Source: Ophiodon elongatus
Taxonomy: Eukaryota > Chordata > Actinopteri > Perciformes > Hexagrammidae
NCBI GenBank assembly: GCA_016806645.1
Contig: JACSYO010002071.1
Location: 62,001 to 126,000 of the forward strand
Length of the DNA stretch: 64,000 bases
Reading direction: 5' to 3'
Part shown: positions 1 through 14,700 of the stretch, one piece after another
Numbering within the stretch: position 1 is the stretch's first letter
Layout of the letters: each line of letters begins with the position of its first letter
Notes under the pieces: model-generated
The model's database searches: none
Told to the model about the DNA's origin: nothing
Seen by the model: only the letters and a program-made list of their open reading frames with translations
Position numbers and translations under genes: made by a program

Positions 1-285
1 TGATGTTCATTTAATAAATTATGGTCCATTTAGAGTCAAACAGACCATAAAGCAGGGGATGCTTTAGGGCGGGGCTACAAGGTGATTGACAGGTCTCTAC
101 CATGGCGTTGTTCAGTGTTCGGTTGTACTAAAAGACTCTCTAAGGAATCAGCCGTTCATTTTTTCTACGTAACAAACAAACCTGTTTTTAGTTTGCAAAA
201 ATTACCACCCCCATTGATATCACAGTTGACATGAATTGCTCTTCACTAGCTCCACCCTCTCGCCCAAATATGGTCACTTCTGGAA
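1..285 (+). repeat. Dispersed element, copy 1 (cut by window start)
   Basis: The first 100 bases match 23885-23984 almost base for base and match the reverse complement of about 40870-40970 and 7900-7985. A later piece near 260-285 (caaatatggtcacttctgg) corresponds to the reverse complement near 40830. No coding frame is conserved between copies, so a non-autonomous mobile element is likely. I cannot name the family. Confidence 0.7.
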
Positions 286-1207
286 AATATGAATATCTGT
301 AAAAGAATTGGGCCAATTATGGATAAATGAATAAATTTGACTTTCTGGTGATGCTAGACAAAAAGTCAGGCTATGACCAAAGAAATAAAAATTTCATCCT
401 TAAATTAGCAATCCATCCAATCGTCAAAACATTTAATTAAAAATAACAAATGAAAACTTCACAAGATTAAAATGCACTAAAGATAAAATGGCTAAAACAA
501 CTATTAAATGTAACGGAACCATTTCTTTACTCTGTGTCTGTATTTATCTTCTGCCGCAGTACCGTGTACACAGTGAGCGGCATTACACTATTAATTATAC
601 ATAACACACATCATACATTTACAGTAATTTGTGGCGCACTCGCTGACCGACCGAGCATCCGTCTGCGAGCGCCTCGCAAGAAAAAAAGAGAAGAAATCTA
701 GAAATGTGTTTTCATGTCTCTGCGCAACAAAAGGAAGCCCATCTGGAGGAGAGGCCAGAGCAGATAGCGTGGCAGGCCGACATGTTGCCGTGGCAACGTG
801 GCGATGGTGGGATGTTGCGGGTGGGGGTGGGAGGGGGTGGGGGGGGGTGGGGTGGAGAGGAGGAGGGGTGGAGGTTCGATATCGTGCATCTGGCTGCTGA
901 TGAAGAACAAGATGCTTCTTTACAGGTTCAACCAGAGAAAAATGTAAAAATGTAACAGCAGGAAGGAGATTTTTGGATGATTTCTATCATTATTTCTTTA
1001 AAGTTATGGGCGACATTGTGTTTCTATAGAAATAACTGTATCATTATTGAGTTCCTCTTTGAACAAAAAGATGAAGCACGAGCTTCAGAAGACGTTTTTT
1101 CTTCTTTCCAGAAACTGACATCACATAAAGAACGTTTTATCTGGTGAACAATGATGGAGTGAATGAATTGAGAGAGTGAGAGGGGGGAGACAAGGGGGAA
1201 GGGGAGG

Positions 1208-1392
1208 ATGATGATGTTGTTTAAGAGAGAGAGAGAGAGGGGGCAGGGTAAAGAAAACAAAAGTAAAAGGGGTGGAGAGGCCAGAGGGGACAGAGGACGA
1301 GGAGGAGGAGGAGGAGGGGGAAGAGGAGGAGGAGGAGGAGGAGGGGGCAGAGGAGGAGGGGGAGGAGGAAGAGGAGGAGGAGGAAGGAGAAC
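1208..1392. repeat. GA/GGA-rich simple repeat
   Basis: A (GA)n run is followed by an imperfect (GGA)n purine tract from about 1296 to 1392. Open frames over it (poly-Glu, poly-Gly or poly-Pro/Ser depending on frame) are products of the repeat. A T-run of about 24 follows at 1496-1520. Confidence 0.9.
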
Positions 1393-4300
1393 CACCACTT
1401 TCTATGACATTAGTTCTCTTTTTAATCGATGTGCAGTCGATTGTCCCGCTACAGGAAGATGACATTTTCTTTCTTGAATCAATGAGTCCAGTTCCTTTTT
1501 TTTTTTTTTTTTTTTTTTTCCTCTCCTATCTAACACTTAGATAGGCGAAGTGGAATTGGAGGTCTTAAAAAAAAAAAAAGGTCAAGATGTCAGATGAAAG
1601 GGCATCACTAAATATAACAGGAGAGGTGTTAATTAAAGAACGATCACACGCTTTTAACTCCAACGGACATGAAATATGAAAAGTGGCGAGGTCATCAACG
1701 TCGTTAGGATTCATCCTCCAGGGAGCACGAACGTCTGGAACAAACGTCACCACGGCAACGCATCCAAATGACGGTAGAGGTATTTCACTCCGGACATCTC
1801 ACGATAAAGTTTTCCTAATTGTTGCTCAAAACTAAGGATGCACTGATCCGACTCGTCAATACCATATATAGCTAATGTTACCAAAAAAAAATGTATAACA
1901 TGTTCTGCACTTTTTGTTGAGGGAGTGATGAACAATAGGAAAGCTCGATGAAGGAGAGAAGCTCAGAAAACTAGAATCTCCAATATTTCCTTTTGAGAGG
2001 GTTCCAGTCTCACGTTACTTGAGGATGATCCCAGAGATGTCCACCAGGTGAAGTGAAGAACTATACATATTTTAAATATGGGGGAAAAAGAGCACTGGTT
2101 TGGGAGGTGGCATGTTTTAGAAGTCTTTAGACTTTTCAGTAAAAAGAGATCCAATCAAGTTCGATCTGAGGACAATTAGACTCGATCCAAACAGACCCAA
2201 GAGGAAAACCACGCCTGGCAGCAGCAAGGTTCTCGAAAAGAGAAGCAATTTCCTCAAAAAAAATGACATATCTTTCATGATGCATCAGAGCTGATAATAC
2301 ATATTCCCCAGCAAAACAACAGATCCGAACTCAATTAGATTTCACATCCTTTGGACCTGGCTCGGCGCCTGGTTGGGTCCTGTGAAGACTTCTAGTGCGT
2401 GATGCCATCAGCTCTGTTTTACATTACAGTGACGACTGACTCAAAGCAGCTACTTGATTTGGCTTTAATTATCTAATTAAGCTTGAAGCCTCGTTATCCT
2501 CCTGTCTGCAAAAAGCTCCGGGAAACGACTTCTATCATCAGCCAACACGTTCTCACTCACAACTCGCCTCATGCGGACTCTTGGTCAGGAGCCCTTGGCG
2601 TGCGGGGGAGAAGGAAGGGGGAGGGAGGGGGGGTCCAATAGGCTTCAACACGTGGATGACATTGGGAAATTCAGAAAAAAACTACTTGGTTATGTTTTTT
2701 AAGTGACTTCAGTTAATTATTCTGGTTTCACACGGGACACGAACAGCTGTCTTGGTCCTGCGTTTGTTTGATTTGTTTCGATCCACTAGGACCTCGTCCT
2801 CCTACGTGTCGACTTTGCTGCGCCTGTCCATGAATCCGGGTAAATACAGGAAGTAAAGAAGTCGTCATAACTCCGTGCAGTGTACAAATCTCTACTTTTA
2901 CCTTTGCTTTCTGTGTGACGTCGAGGAGTTTGGGAAACACCTGAGCAGTTGGTGTTGGAGACAAGTAATGTAAAGTAAAGTTATCGCTGCTTCGTATTCA
3001 GACCACGCTGCCGTACTTGAGAATCGATTTAAGATTTGAGAGATTTAAGAGTGGGAATGTGCTGCATGAGCCCAGTAGGAAGTCCCATATGTTGGTCTTT
3101 CCCACAAGCACATGGATGCAACATTAAGAGAAAAAAACTGTTTTATGAACAACATCCCAGATGCAGATCAGCACCACCTTCTAATCTAGTGTCTGGGCGG
3201 ATGTAAGAATCCCCATCATTCAGACGTTAAGAGCTTTAAATGCAGGTGACACACATGAAGCTTCAGTGTCGGGTGGCTGGTCTGAGGTCAGAGGTCAGAG
3301 GTCAGAGCGTGTCGGGCTGCGATAGATCACCGTAACGAGGCGATTAACATCTCCGACCTCAGACACAAGACGTCTATAGGTCTTCTGTACTGTGCTTGTA
3401 TAACCAATCAATAAGTCTAAAAGAATTATAAAAATTACGGCATGCTTTATGTTGTGCAAAGTTTGAGCTTTTACAAATAAATAATGGTAATATTAAAAAA
3501 GGAGGGTCAACTGTGAGATCCAATCTTTTATAAAAAAAAAGGAAATGTAAAATTATTGTATTTCCTTCATTTACGTCTGTAAAAAATGTATTGTTGTTGT
3601 TTTTCTTTCACGATAATCTATGAGTGACGTTGTTTGAACTCCTGAACAGTTGACATTCTGGAGAAACGGTGAAATTACTTTGAGGATTGTTTGGAGAAGA
3701 CCAACCCAAAAGAAGGTTTTGCAGACTTGAAACGTTAATCCGTCTGTAACATTGTAATCCTGGAGGATTATGACTGGATGGGTATGAATCCCACACCGCT
3801 CACGTCTCACCTCCTGTGTTTCCACAGACTCTTTCATATAATCTCTTGTATGCCGGCGTAATAAAGACATTTAAGTGGAGCTGTGCTTTTCACAGGACTG
3901 GGAAAGTGGAGCGAGCACTGTGCAGCGTGGACTGTATCTAAGAGGAACGAGCAACGAGAGCGAGGCCACAGAGGGCCAACGTGAATCATTTCACGAGCAG
4001 TCTGAGGTCACGATCCTGATTAATTAACTGAACAATCCACTATCGGACGGACTTCTGGCATGTCAAAGGTTTTGGTCTGCAGTTTGAGCACTTCCACGGT
4101 TTCCACTTCCCTCGCGGCCGCCGTCAGAAGGTCCCCTCCGAGTTTTGGTGACTTCCTGTGCTTTCCCCTCGCTCGCCGCGATCAAGCTTAAAATATAGAT
4201 TACGCAATTTACCAAGACTCCAACTCCCCCAGAGGATTAACCCGCGCTCACACTAAAATGTCACTCATTGTGCAGAAAATATAATATTATCTCCCGGCCA

Positions 4301-6434
4301 TCTTGATCTGCTATCACGCTGATCATCCCTCTAATAGCTAAATTCAACGTTCACGACAAATGGAACAATTTGAGCATCGTTACAGTTGAAGAACAGACTC
4401 GTTTCATTCTGTTGAGCAGCTGCAGATACTTTTTGGGGGGGCGTGTGGTTAAGAGTTTAACTAAAGTTTAAATCAAACACGTGAGCGATAACCTCCCCCG
4501 GAGCTTTGTTGCATGTTTCTCCACACCTCCCTCTACCCACATTTTCCAGCCCGCCCCTTGACGAGTGACACACAAAAAAATAGGAAAAACAACAGCAACA
4601 ACAAAAAAATAATCTGTGGTGTATTTGGGGGTGTGATAACCAGCAGGGATCCAGGATACTGTATCCGTCTTGCATCTGCTGTGATCCGTGCAGCATACTG
4701 TGCGCTACACATTTGGATCCCCAGGCATGTGGCCTACATGCCTTTTTGTATTCGCTCGACACCAACACCGTCAGGGTTGCCATGACAAAGAGTAAAATCA
4801 CAATTGAGGCGGATTGAGCAGCATTAACATGGAGGACAAGACGAAAGAAAGGCGAGCAGATGACTCGACGCAGGCAGAACTGGAGGATGAACTGAAAAGA
4901 AGAAGGATTCTGATTTCTTACGTCGTAATAAAAAGAGGGGGATTCAAGAATGTCGTTGTATCTAATTTTAGGATGTTGAAGTCTGTTTTTTTTTCACGAC
5001 AATATTGTCACGCTCAATTTGGATTAGATCATTAAATATTACTTCAAAGTAACTCGTCTGGATTTGTCACCGTTACAGATTCAATCCCAAAGACGGCACG
5101 GCTTTTTCTAAGAACTAGTTCAACCCTAATAAAATAATGCAAGACAAAAAATATTTAATTCAAACGAGACTAGGTTAAAACCTAGTGGCGGTACCGTGTG
5201 CGGCCAAGGTGTTTGATTGTGGCCAAGTTGCCACGGCGATAGTCAGCGGTGGTGTCTATAATGTGAATTCCCGGTAGTATTTGCTCTTAAAGCCCCTCAT
5301 GTGAAATGGTTAAACTACGTTCTTCACTTTACTGAAGCACAAAGTTCTTCATAGATCTTTGCCTCGACTCAGCAGATGAAAGATTCCACTCATCGACTTT
5401 CAGGGGTCAGCATTAATAATCCTTCTATTTTCAACAATTTGTTATTCTGGATTTCTCATCTAAAGTGTTATTGTACTATTTCAGTCACAGACAATTATGA
5501 ACAGTGTTGGGCAGATTACTGTTGTATTATTACTTTGCCCAGTAATGAGAAGTGTCAGGGATAGCAATTTCCCATCAAAGTTATCCTGTTACTTTATTAT
5601 TAATTCAAGTTACACTGCAGAACGTGATTTATTTCATTTTTTTTGCCAAGTAAGTTTATGTTACGGTGAGGTCAACGTAAGGGGGTCGTTTTGCCTCTTA
5701 GCATTACGTCACTCATTCCTTTTGACACCAATTAAAGTAATGTTTTGTTTTTTAAAAGAATAAAAAGTAAAAAGTAACTAGCTTGCCCAACACTGACGGA
5801 AGACGGACACTTTTATTCGTAGAAGAACTGAAAACTGTTCTTTTTCTACCACTTCAAACTTTACAGCTAATTTTCTTCTCTGCTCTCTCGACCACGCACT
5901 CAACACTCTTACTGTGTCTACAAATATGGGATCGAAACACACACGCAGGAAAAATATAAATGTATGCGGAAGGAAACTGGCACCTGAAAAATTGCGATCT
6001 TTTTTTCCGAATTGAAAATCAAAAATACATTTCTCAAATGAGGCTTTTGCAGCCATCGCTGTGTGGAACGGGCTCCTGTGGTTCGTCGCGTCGCCGTCGG
6101 TTCACACAGACATCAGATAATCCAGCGATGAGCACGATGAAACGTCTCTGGAGACAAAGGGAAACGATGGCAGCAGCAGCAGCAACCGGCAGGAGATGTA
6201 AAGTTGCTGATGCGCACAGACGTTAACTGAGCGACGTGTTCGGCGTAAATCGGCCGTCAAACCACATCAAACCACATCAAACCACATCAAACCCTCGTGC
6301 AGCAGAATCGCTGTCCGACCGCCCCGCAGGTGAGTCTGACTCAGCTTTTAAACACTTACTGCTCTTTCAGATTCGTAAGCCGACCCACTGAGACTGACGT
6401 GACTCACTGTGGCTGTTTAACAACATTTAGATCT

Positions 6435-6437
<3 letters not shown>

Positions 6438-6471
<34 letters not shown>
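6438..6471. repeat. (TG)n microsatellite
   Basis: About 17 uninterrupted GT dinucleotides. Confidence 0.95.
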
Positions 6472-6472
<1 letters not shown>

Positions 6473-7764
6473 CTCAGCTCTACTATTCCCACGTACTGTA
6501 AATGTTGATGTTTATTTATTTATTCATATGTTAATGTATTTTTCAGGGATGACACCGATGCACATTGCTCCGAAGGAAAACATACGGCAACAAATAATGT
6601 AATGTTTATATTTAATTCGCAGCCTCCATCCCTGGTTCGGCTCTTCTATTCAGGTTAAAATATATATGATAATATGTGTAACTGCTTTTCAGTTGCAGCT
6701 GTACATGTCTTATATTTTAATACTTCTTTATGAGTTTGATTCCTAGCTATAATGTCAAATGATGAGACCTCTATTTTTATTTAGATTTCCAACAAATCCC
6801 ATGAAAAGATTGAAACTTCTCTCTAAATACTTTCTCGGCCCCAAGCCCTTTGGATCCTACTGAAGATGTAAATCTTGAAAAACAATCAACACATTTAGTT
6901 GAAAACAAAAAAAAAGGCAAAGCTATTTCCTAAAACAGCTGGGCACTAGTTTTGAGCAGAAAATAATGCATTTGTAGGGGACTATTTTCAGCGGCGGATT
7001 GATCCACAGTTGGTGCACTAGTGAGTATTTGAGGCAGCAGGATTTGTTTTGTTGACAATAAAGAAAAATAAATGTAATTACAACCTTTAAATGTGTTTTC
7101 CCGTCCAGAGGAAAATACGTTTGAATTCATTGCCACATCCGTGATGATTTTCGTAACGTGTTTTGCGCATTTCATTTGTCAAATCAAATCAAATCAGATT
7201 ACGCTTCTTCCTTCCGTTTTCTGGACAAGAAGATAGGCAGCCATTTGTGTGAGCGGTTGCACAGTAGGGAATGACTCAGGGCTCAGCTAATAGCCCACAT
7301 TAATAATTGAGGCTCTAATCTGTGTCTGGAGAGCCGTCAGAAGTGTGTTATACGTGGACTCTTCACGCTGATGCAGTTGCTTGCGTCCACAGTTTGTTCC
7401 CTCTGTCCTCAAAAAAATAGGTGGAAGATTTTTCCCAACATACCACCTTAACTGCTGACACTGCGGATAAGTAATGTTTACAGAGAGTGGAGGAGGTGGG
7501 GAAAAGTATCCTGCTTATGCAGAAATGTCATATTTATTTACATCTTACTCGAACACAAAGACAAATAAGAAGAAAGTATATTGCTCACACTGATTTACAT
7601 TAAGTTTTGTTATCACAATTTATTATTATAAAAAAAGGAAAGGAAAGCTAAATATGATTAGATATCCAGCTTTATTGTTAAACCTTCTACAGGATCATAA
7701 TCAAGTTGATTGCAGGTCCAATTTATAATAAAGAAAATATATAAACTATGATATTTCTGGGTGC

Positions 7765-8225
7765 TAATCATAAACTGTATATAAGAAGTGGACGTAGTCA
7801 TCGTGACGTCACCCATTGGTTTGTGGACTGCCGTTCTGAAGACTCGAGTTCGGCGATTTTGCCATCGTCATCTTGGCTTTATTGCGACCTGTCAATCACA
7901 GTAAGTCCCGCCCTAAAGCATCCTCTGCTTTATGGTCTGTTTGACTCTAAATGGACCATAATTTACTAAATGTACATCATGCTGTATTGAAGAATTGAAA
8001 CTAGAGATTGAGACATAAACTCATGTTTACAATGTTTACTGAGGGAATAAATCAAGAGAGAAGTAGAGTCATTTTCTATAGACTTCTATACAACCAGAGG
8101 AGTCGCCCCCTGGTGGTCAGGAGAGAGAATGCAGGTTGTAAGACACTTCCGCATCGGCTTCACTCGGAACAACCGGAGGTGACCACCTGGTGCGTATGGA
8201 AGACATTTGGAAGTGACACGTTATT
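7765..8225 (-). repeat. Dispersed element, copy 2 (fullest copy, inverted relative to copies 1 and 3)
   Basis: It begins near tgtatataagaagtggacg and continues through gtgacgtcacccattgg, the tttatggtctgtttgactct block and the gtcgccccctggtggtcagg block, ending near the cttccgcatcggcttcac motif. Reverse-complementary blocks occur in the same order at 23620-24140, and the later blocks also occur at 40805-41260. No transposase frame is visible. Confidence 0.75.
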
Positions 8226-10239
8226 ATTATAACTCAGAGGAGGAGAATAGCTGGTCCACCTTAAAGGTCAGTCCACCTTAAGACACTCTCTCTCTTCTCC
8301 ACCGAACACTTGCCAACGTTGCGCCGGGCTTGAAATAGATTGAAGGAAACCCTGACAGAGTAAACCAGGCAGACACACAGCTGACAACCTTTTAGCTAAA
8401 CTAATTGATGAGGTGGCGACTAACTGGGAAAGTGGCTGCATGTGTCCGCGACAATGCCTGTTTTGCTCAAACACTGCAGCTGGTGATGAATAATGGATTC
8501 AACCTGTTTGTGCATCCTTTATCGGTGCAGCTGGGTGGCTCGTTAGCACTTTAACCACAGCACTCCTCCATGCAAAGCACTGATGTCAAAATTAGTATGA
8601 ATTACATATATAAGGCAAAAGTTGATTGCATAATGTATTGGCTGTGGAATAATGAAACTATCAGCATTTAGATTGATTCCCAATAAGCTTCACTTTCACT
8701 ATGCAATTCTGTCTGCCACCGGGTACGCTCTCTCGGGAAAATGAAGGCTCCATTTACGACACAAAAAAAGTGGGTCAACCATTAACTATCTGTTTCTAAC
8801 TATAAGTTACCAAACTAATTTAAGTTTTTCAGCTACTATCCCCAGAAGGGGGGAAACAGAATGCAGTGTTGCCAACTCTTTACCAGTTAAAGCAGCGAGC
8901 ACTAGCTCCAAAAGATGATGAAAGTTGCCAGATGACATCACACGATCATCTGCATATTGGCGAAATCATTGCGCATAGAGTATAAAGCTTAGTGGTTGTG
9001 TCGGTTGGAGTGAGGCCGCCTGAGCAAAGGGAGCTACCCCTGAGTTTTGCAATGGGAATGAATTAAAATATAATATATTTGAATATATTTCTCGTTTTTT
9101 CCCTGATTGGGAAGTCAGGAAATGTGACGATCGTAGTAGAAAGCTTTCCAGTTGTCTCTGCGACAGCGGCGCCAACAATAATGCCTCTTGGAAACTCTAC
9201 GGGAGGAATAGTTGCTTCTTATCTTAAGTTCTATGTTGCCACTTGAAAGATAAAACACAGATTTTTACATTTAAACAAAACAGCTGTTAAATTATAATCA
9301 CCATCTTCTACCCTCAGGGGTGATATTTCCTCCGCTTATGTTGTCAGCTTTAAACCAGAAATATGGGATGGGTTGAGTGGAACATTCAAGAAAATGCGAC
9401 TTTGAAAGTTTGGCATCATTCACAAGCACGTCGGACCACGCTACGTCTTACTCAACGTTTCCCTCTTGAAACACTTCCCCTTAGATTTCACATTGACGAA
9501 TGGAGCCCGGCACAAATTGGCAGATGATTCACAAGGATGTTGAAAAAGCAATAACACGCATTCACACACACGCACAAACCAGGCAAGATATTTCCTCCCG
9601 GGTTTGGCTGGTTACCAGAGGACAGCTGTACACTTCTCTCCCGTAACTCATTTCAATAAGGACGTTAAAGTTGTCCTGACGACTAAAAGGACTAATGCGT
9701 TTTTATGCCATGAAAAATCCTCAACAGACACTTACAAATCCAACGAGCACTGTCACCTCTCATTTCTCAGTCCTCTATATGCCACATGAGAAAAACTGGA
9801 CTCTCATTAGATAATGCGAGAGTGGAAGAAAACCAAACTGACAACCACTACAAAAAAAATAAAAATCACTTTTTTTTCACCTGCCAAACGAGCCTTGAAA
9901 AACACCACCCAGCAGCAGTACTATGTAATCGAAATGGAAATGAGATTATTCCTCTAAACCAGCTCCCGGCTTTAACACGGTGCTTGACTTGTTCTTAAGT
10001 GGAACATTTTGACTGCATAGTGGATGCTGGAGGTTTGTTCTGCCAACGTCAGAAAATGAAAACTCTCAAGTCAAGAAAGGCCGAAGAGTTCCCCTTTCCC
10101 TCAGCTCTGACAGGAAGCATAGACTGGCTTTGTTGAGGGACAAGACTGCGGATTTCTGGATTTTAAACTAACTCCGATGTAAACCCACCTGCGTCATTCT
10201 TAGAAGCTCAGAGCAACTGACGCTGTATGAATAGCAAAT

Positions 10240-10465
10240 GGACTTTGAATGCATTTGTATAGCGGCTTTCTAGTCTTTCACTCAAAGAGGGAAACTACAT
10301 GCCCTCATTCACCCATTCACACACACATTCATACTCGGATGGCCCAACCTTCGGGAGCAATTTGGGGTTAAGTGGTCTTGCCCGAGGACACATCGACGTG
10401 GACTTGAGGAGTCGGGGTTGGAACGGATTTTTGAATTAGAAGACAATCCCTTCGATCTCTGAGCC
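10240..10465 (+). repeat. Dispersed repeat fragment
   Basis: The text runs from a tttgtatagcggctttctag start through attcacccattcacacacac, aatttggggttaagtggtct and tcttgcccgaggacacat to a ctctgagccaca end. I recognise this as a common teleost repeat type. A short piece of the same tail (ggacgacccgcactacctcc, then taagccaca) occurs near 25153-25182. The family name is not assignable by eye. Confidence 0.6.
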
Positions 10466-11029
10466 ACATCTGGACGTGATGGGTCAAACTAACAGGACTT
10501 TCACCCAGGTAACTTCTGTTCGTGTCCCCTGTGAAACTAAAATTCAACGTTGACCTATTTTGTCAAGTTAGCCGTGAGACAAGAGACTCGTTGGTATCGT
10601 TAGTCACATTACTTGGTAGTCACTTGGTAGTCATGCCATTGGACCCAAAAAGACCTTTCCTCTTAGACTTACATTGGAAAAGAGACGTCTGTAAATCAGC
10701 AGATCTTTGAATAGCCCTTATCATTGGGTCCTAAAAGTTGTAAAATGCGGCAATAGCTGTATACAGAGTTATTTTCTTTCCTCCGTTCATGTGAATGAGA
10801 ACGAGGCCGGACCGAGGGCTGGGAGGCGGGGCTAAAGGAAAAGCTAGTGTGCTTGCTTAATGGATTCAAAAGATAGCCTGAAGAGACGGGTAGTTTTATA
10901 CTCAGCTGTAGGACTTTTTTTGCTTCATGCACCGGGGAGCAACTTTCAAAAGAATGAACAGCCTCCAACTCTGCATTCAGTTCCCTTTTATACATCCATG
11001 AGTCAACCACGACCTTTCCTAAACATAAC

Positions 11030-11190
11030 TATGTAGTTTTGTTGCCTAAATCTAACTTCCTGTAAAGACAGAAGTTTATTTTGTAAAGACACTATGCATG
11101 TAACGAGCTAAATCTGACACATCCAATACTGATGCTTGAGGGGCACGTAGAGCGTCATAGTTTAAAGCTCATGAGCACTGACCAAGTGAG
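11030..11190 (+). repeat. Fragment of the 'gttttgttgcctaaa' dispersed repeat
   Basis: It carries tagttttgttgcctaaatct followed by agaagtttattttgtaaaga, actatgcatgtaacgagcta and a gggcacgtagagcgtcatag block. Related pieces lie at about 12890-12950 and, inverted, at about 27360-27500. The same core is the monomer of the minisatellite at 13.66-15.2 kb. Confidence 0.6.
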
Positions 11191-11792
11191 AATGTGTTGC
11201 AAGATAGTACTGGGAAAGGGTAATGTTTATTTTCAATACCTGTCAATTGTATTTCCAAATCTTGTCAATATTCTTCAGTCAATAAAATGTCAGAAAGTTG
11301 GAAAACATTCAGTCTTCAGATTGCTTGTTTTATCCGATCAACAATCCAAAACCCAAAGATGTTTAATTTACACTTAAAACATTCGCTGGTTCCAGCTTCT
11401 CAAATCTTGCTGCTTTTCTTTATCGTTCAATAAAATAATTTAATCAATAAAAAATGTTAATGAATAACATAATAATAAATTTGTTTGCTTTAATATCATT
11501 AAGCACCAGTATGATTGTGATGTGTAAAATGTATATTCATTTGTCTTTTATATGCCAACTGGTGGTACTTTTTTATGACAAGACCTAAATGACAAAATAG
11601 GTCATTTTCAAAAATGAAGTTTAGACAACTAAACTAAAACTACTTGGTAAAGTTCATAGTCATGGTTAAAAAAAACCCAACAACGCCGATGTCTTGGGAT
11701 GCAAACCACCAGCATTAAAGTCACTTTTCACACCCAACCATTAAACCAACCACAACCACACCAACAAAGCTTTAGACAGCTGAGCGCCGTAC

Positions 11793-14700
11793 CTGCAGTC
11801 CCTCGATGGCCAGCCGCAGCATACTGGGAGTCAGTTTGGACGCCTGCTTGAAGGTGAAGTTACTCCAGTCTATGATGAGGATGAAACCGTTGACCTGCAG
11901 CTCCGGATCTTCTATCATCGATTCCAACGACAGCAGGATCGCCCTCAGTATGTCCACAAATGTGTATCTGAGAAAAACAAGACAGTTTTTATTTTCCAGA
12001 GAAGTGGAGAGAATATAAGGGCTCTGAAGTTGATCGAGAACAAAGTTAAATTAAGAATCAGTGTTCAGGCGGTTCTCGTACACTAATCGTAGCTATACTC
12101 AGGGCAAGTAATGCACTATAATTCGTATATAACGCACGTAATTTGCATGTAATCCTCGTAAGTGTGAGCCAGGACAGGTAATTTACAAAGTCCTCATAGG
12201 GAGGAGGTTGGAGACTTACACCCAGGAGACCGCTGTTCGCGTCCTGTGTGAAACCAAAAGTCAACTTTTGTATTTAAAAGACTACTTCACCCACAAAACA
12301 ACAATTTGTATACTAATTACCCTCCTTACTCTACAATTACTCTGACAAATATTACCCCATGTTGTCTTGAATTCTTGAAGAAAATTAATTTTGTCTGGCA
12401 TGCCTCCACCGAGAACGAAAAATACAAAATCTAGGCCAAATTTTACTACTTAAATTTTTTTTGCCGCTCTAGTCTCAGGCTTGCGTATGCACGCTGAGAA
12501 TCCGTGCATGAGACGGTGGTGGAGGAAGTGCTTTGAAAAACAAGATTTTGGTGAAAATGCATGTGTTTTGGGGAAAGTAGCGAGCACACGATTGTATTAG
12601 CGAGACTTGGCTTTAACTGCATGAGTTGTGTGAGAGTTTGGAAATGGATGTTTTGATATAGTTTTGCTGTTGTTAAAAGCGGCCTCCATTTACTTCAATT
12701 CATCAACGATTTACTCCGTTTTCAGCCGTTTCTGGATTCGCTGTTCACCGTGAAGGCATGCTAGAAAAAAATGATTAGGTTGAAGTATTCCTTCAAGATA
12801 ATTCAGTAGTTATTTTGATCCAAACATTGACATATTTATTTAGATAACTTCTGTACTTAAGTAACCCCATTTCGGAAGTTAATTAACCCAAACTATGATC
12901 TAATCCTAAACCTAACCAAGTAGTTTTGTTACCTAAATTACATTTTTTAAAGATATCCTACAAACCATTGGATGAACGTTATGCTATTACATAGATTGTC
13001 CACCAAAAAGTGCTGACAGTCAGATTTTACGATGTAAAAAATCCTGCTCAACATGTATTTATATATATATTAAAACAAATATATATCTATATCAAGATTT
13101 CGTTTATGTTGTTAGCCAATATATTGTATTTTTCATACCCTCAATTAGGGAGTAAAACTCTGCACCACATTGTCCCCTATTATAAAATGATTGTGTTGTA
13201 CGGTTGACTACATTTTCTAGCACAAGCACGATAGAGCGAGATCGGTTCACTACGGTATTTTTTATCCGATATGCAAGACTATAATCAGGCCGGTCGTCTG
13301 GATAATCCAATGTTTCAGATTTAAATTATGAGGTGGCAAAAAGGGTTAAAATCTCTATGAACTCTAGTTACACATACACGAACAATGTGTGATCCTGTAT
13401 TGAAGCTAAATTAAGTCATGTCCCTATTTCATGGCCCTGTTTCTACGTTTAACCTTAGCTAACTCTGACCCAGTGCCTGCAGACGGATGTGTCTTACGAG
13501 AGAGGAGAGTATCAGCAGTGGACTACTTGCTCCTGGTGTTCCTACTACTGTTTTCAACCAGGAGACCAGCGTTCCACACAGTTACGGTTTCATGATAGTG
13601 GTTTTCCAAACTATTCTTCACAGTTTTCCTTAACGTAATTATGTTTTTTTTTTTTTTTTTTTGCTCAAACCTAACTGTTGGTTTTGTTGCCTAACTAAAC
13701 CAAACAGTTTGTGGTTTTGTTGCCTAACTAAACCTAAATGTTGGTGGTTTTGTTGCCGAACTAAACCTAACAGTTTGTGGTTTTGATGCCTAACTAAACC
13801 TAACTAATTGTGGTTTTGTTGCCTAACTAAACCTAACTAGTTGTGGTTTTGTTGCCTAACTAAACCTAACAGTTTGTGGTTTTGTTGCCTAACTAAACCT
13901 AAATGTTGGTGGTTTTGTTGCCTAACTAAACCTAACTCTCGGTGTTGTTGCCTAACTAAACCTAACAGTTTGTGGTTTTGTTGCCTAACTAAACCTAAAT
14001 GTTGGTGGTTTTGTTGCCGAACTAAACCTAACAGTTTGTGGTTTTGATGCCTAACTAAACCTAACTAGTTGTGGTTTTGTTGCCTAACTAAACCTAACAG
14101 TTTGTGGTTTTGTTGCCTAGCTAAACCTAAATGTTGGTGGTTTTGTTGCCTAACTAAACCTAACTCTCGGTGTTGTTGCCTAACTAAACCTAACAGTTTG
14201 TGGTTTTGTTGCCTAACTAAACCTAAATGTTGGTGGTTTTGTTGCCTAACTAAACCTAAATGTTGGTGGTTTTGTTGCCTAACTAAACCTAACTCTTGGT
14301 GGTTTTGTTGCCTAACTAAACCTAACAGTTTGTGGTTTTGTTGCCTAACTAAACCTAACTATTTGTGGTTTTGTTGCCTAACTAAACCTAACAGTTTGTG
14401 GTTTTGTTGCCTAGCTAAACCTAAATGTTGGTGGTTTTGTTGCCTAACTAAACCTAACTGTTGGTTTTGTTGCCTAACTAAAGTTGGTTTTGTTGCCTAA
14501 CTAAACCTAACTGTTGGTGGTTTTGTTGCCTAACTAAACCTAACTGTTTGGTTTTGTTGCCTAACTAAACCTAACTGTTGGTTTTGTTGCCTAACTAAAC
14601 CTAACTGTTGGTGGTTTTGTTGCCTAACTAAACCTAACTGTTGGTGGTTTTGTTGCCTAACTAAACCTAACTGTTGGTTTTGTTGCCTAACTAAACCTAA

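Larger units (their letters stand above)
286..7764. other. No gene recognised; intergenic or clvs2 3' intron
   Basis: I found no exon with recognisable protein similarity on either strand. The stretch is AT-rich with short homopolymers, a GGA-rich tract near 1.3 kb and a TG microsatellite at 6.44 kb. Because clvs2 runs leftward through 11793, this DNA may be intron of that gene. I looked for the next expected clvs2 exon (the segment around FGGIHFVNQPWYI in human CLVS2) and did not see it. Confidence 0.5.
8226..11792. other. No gene recognised; contains dispersed repeat fragments
   Basis: Apart from repeat fragments near 10.25-10.47 and 11.0-11.2 kb I see no supported feature. Short open frames here lack similarity I recognise and have no convincing splice context. 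The stretch is probably clvs2 intron 2. Confidence 0.5.
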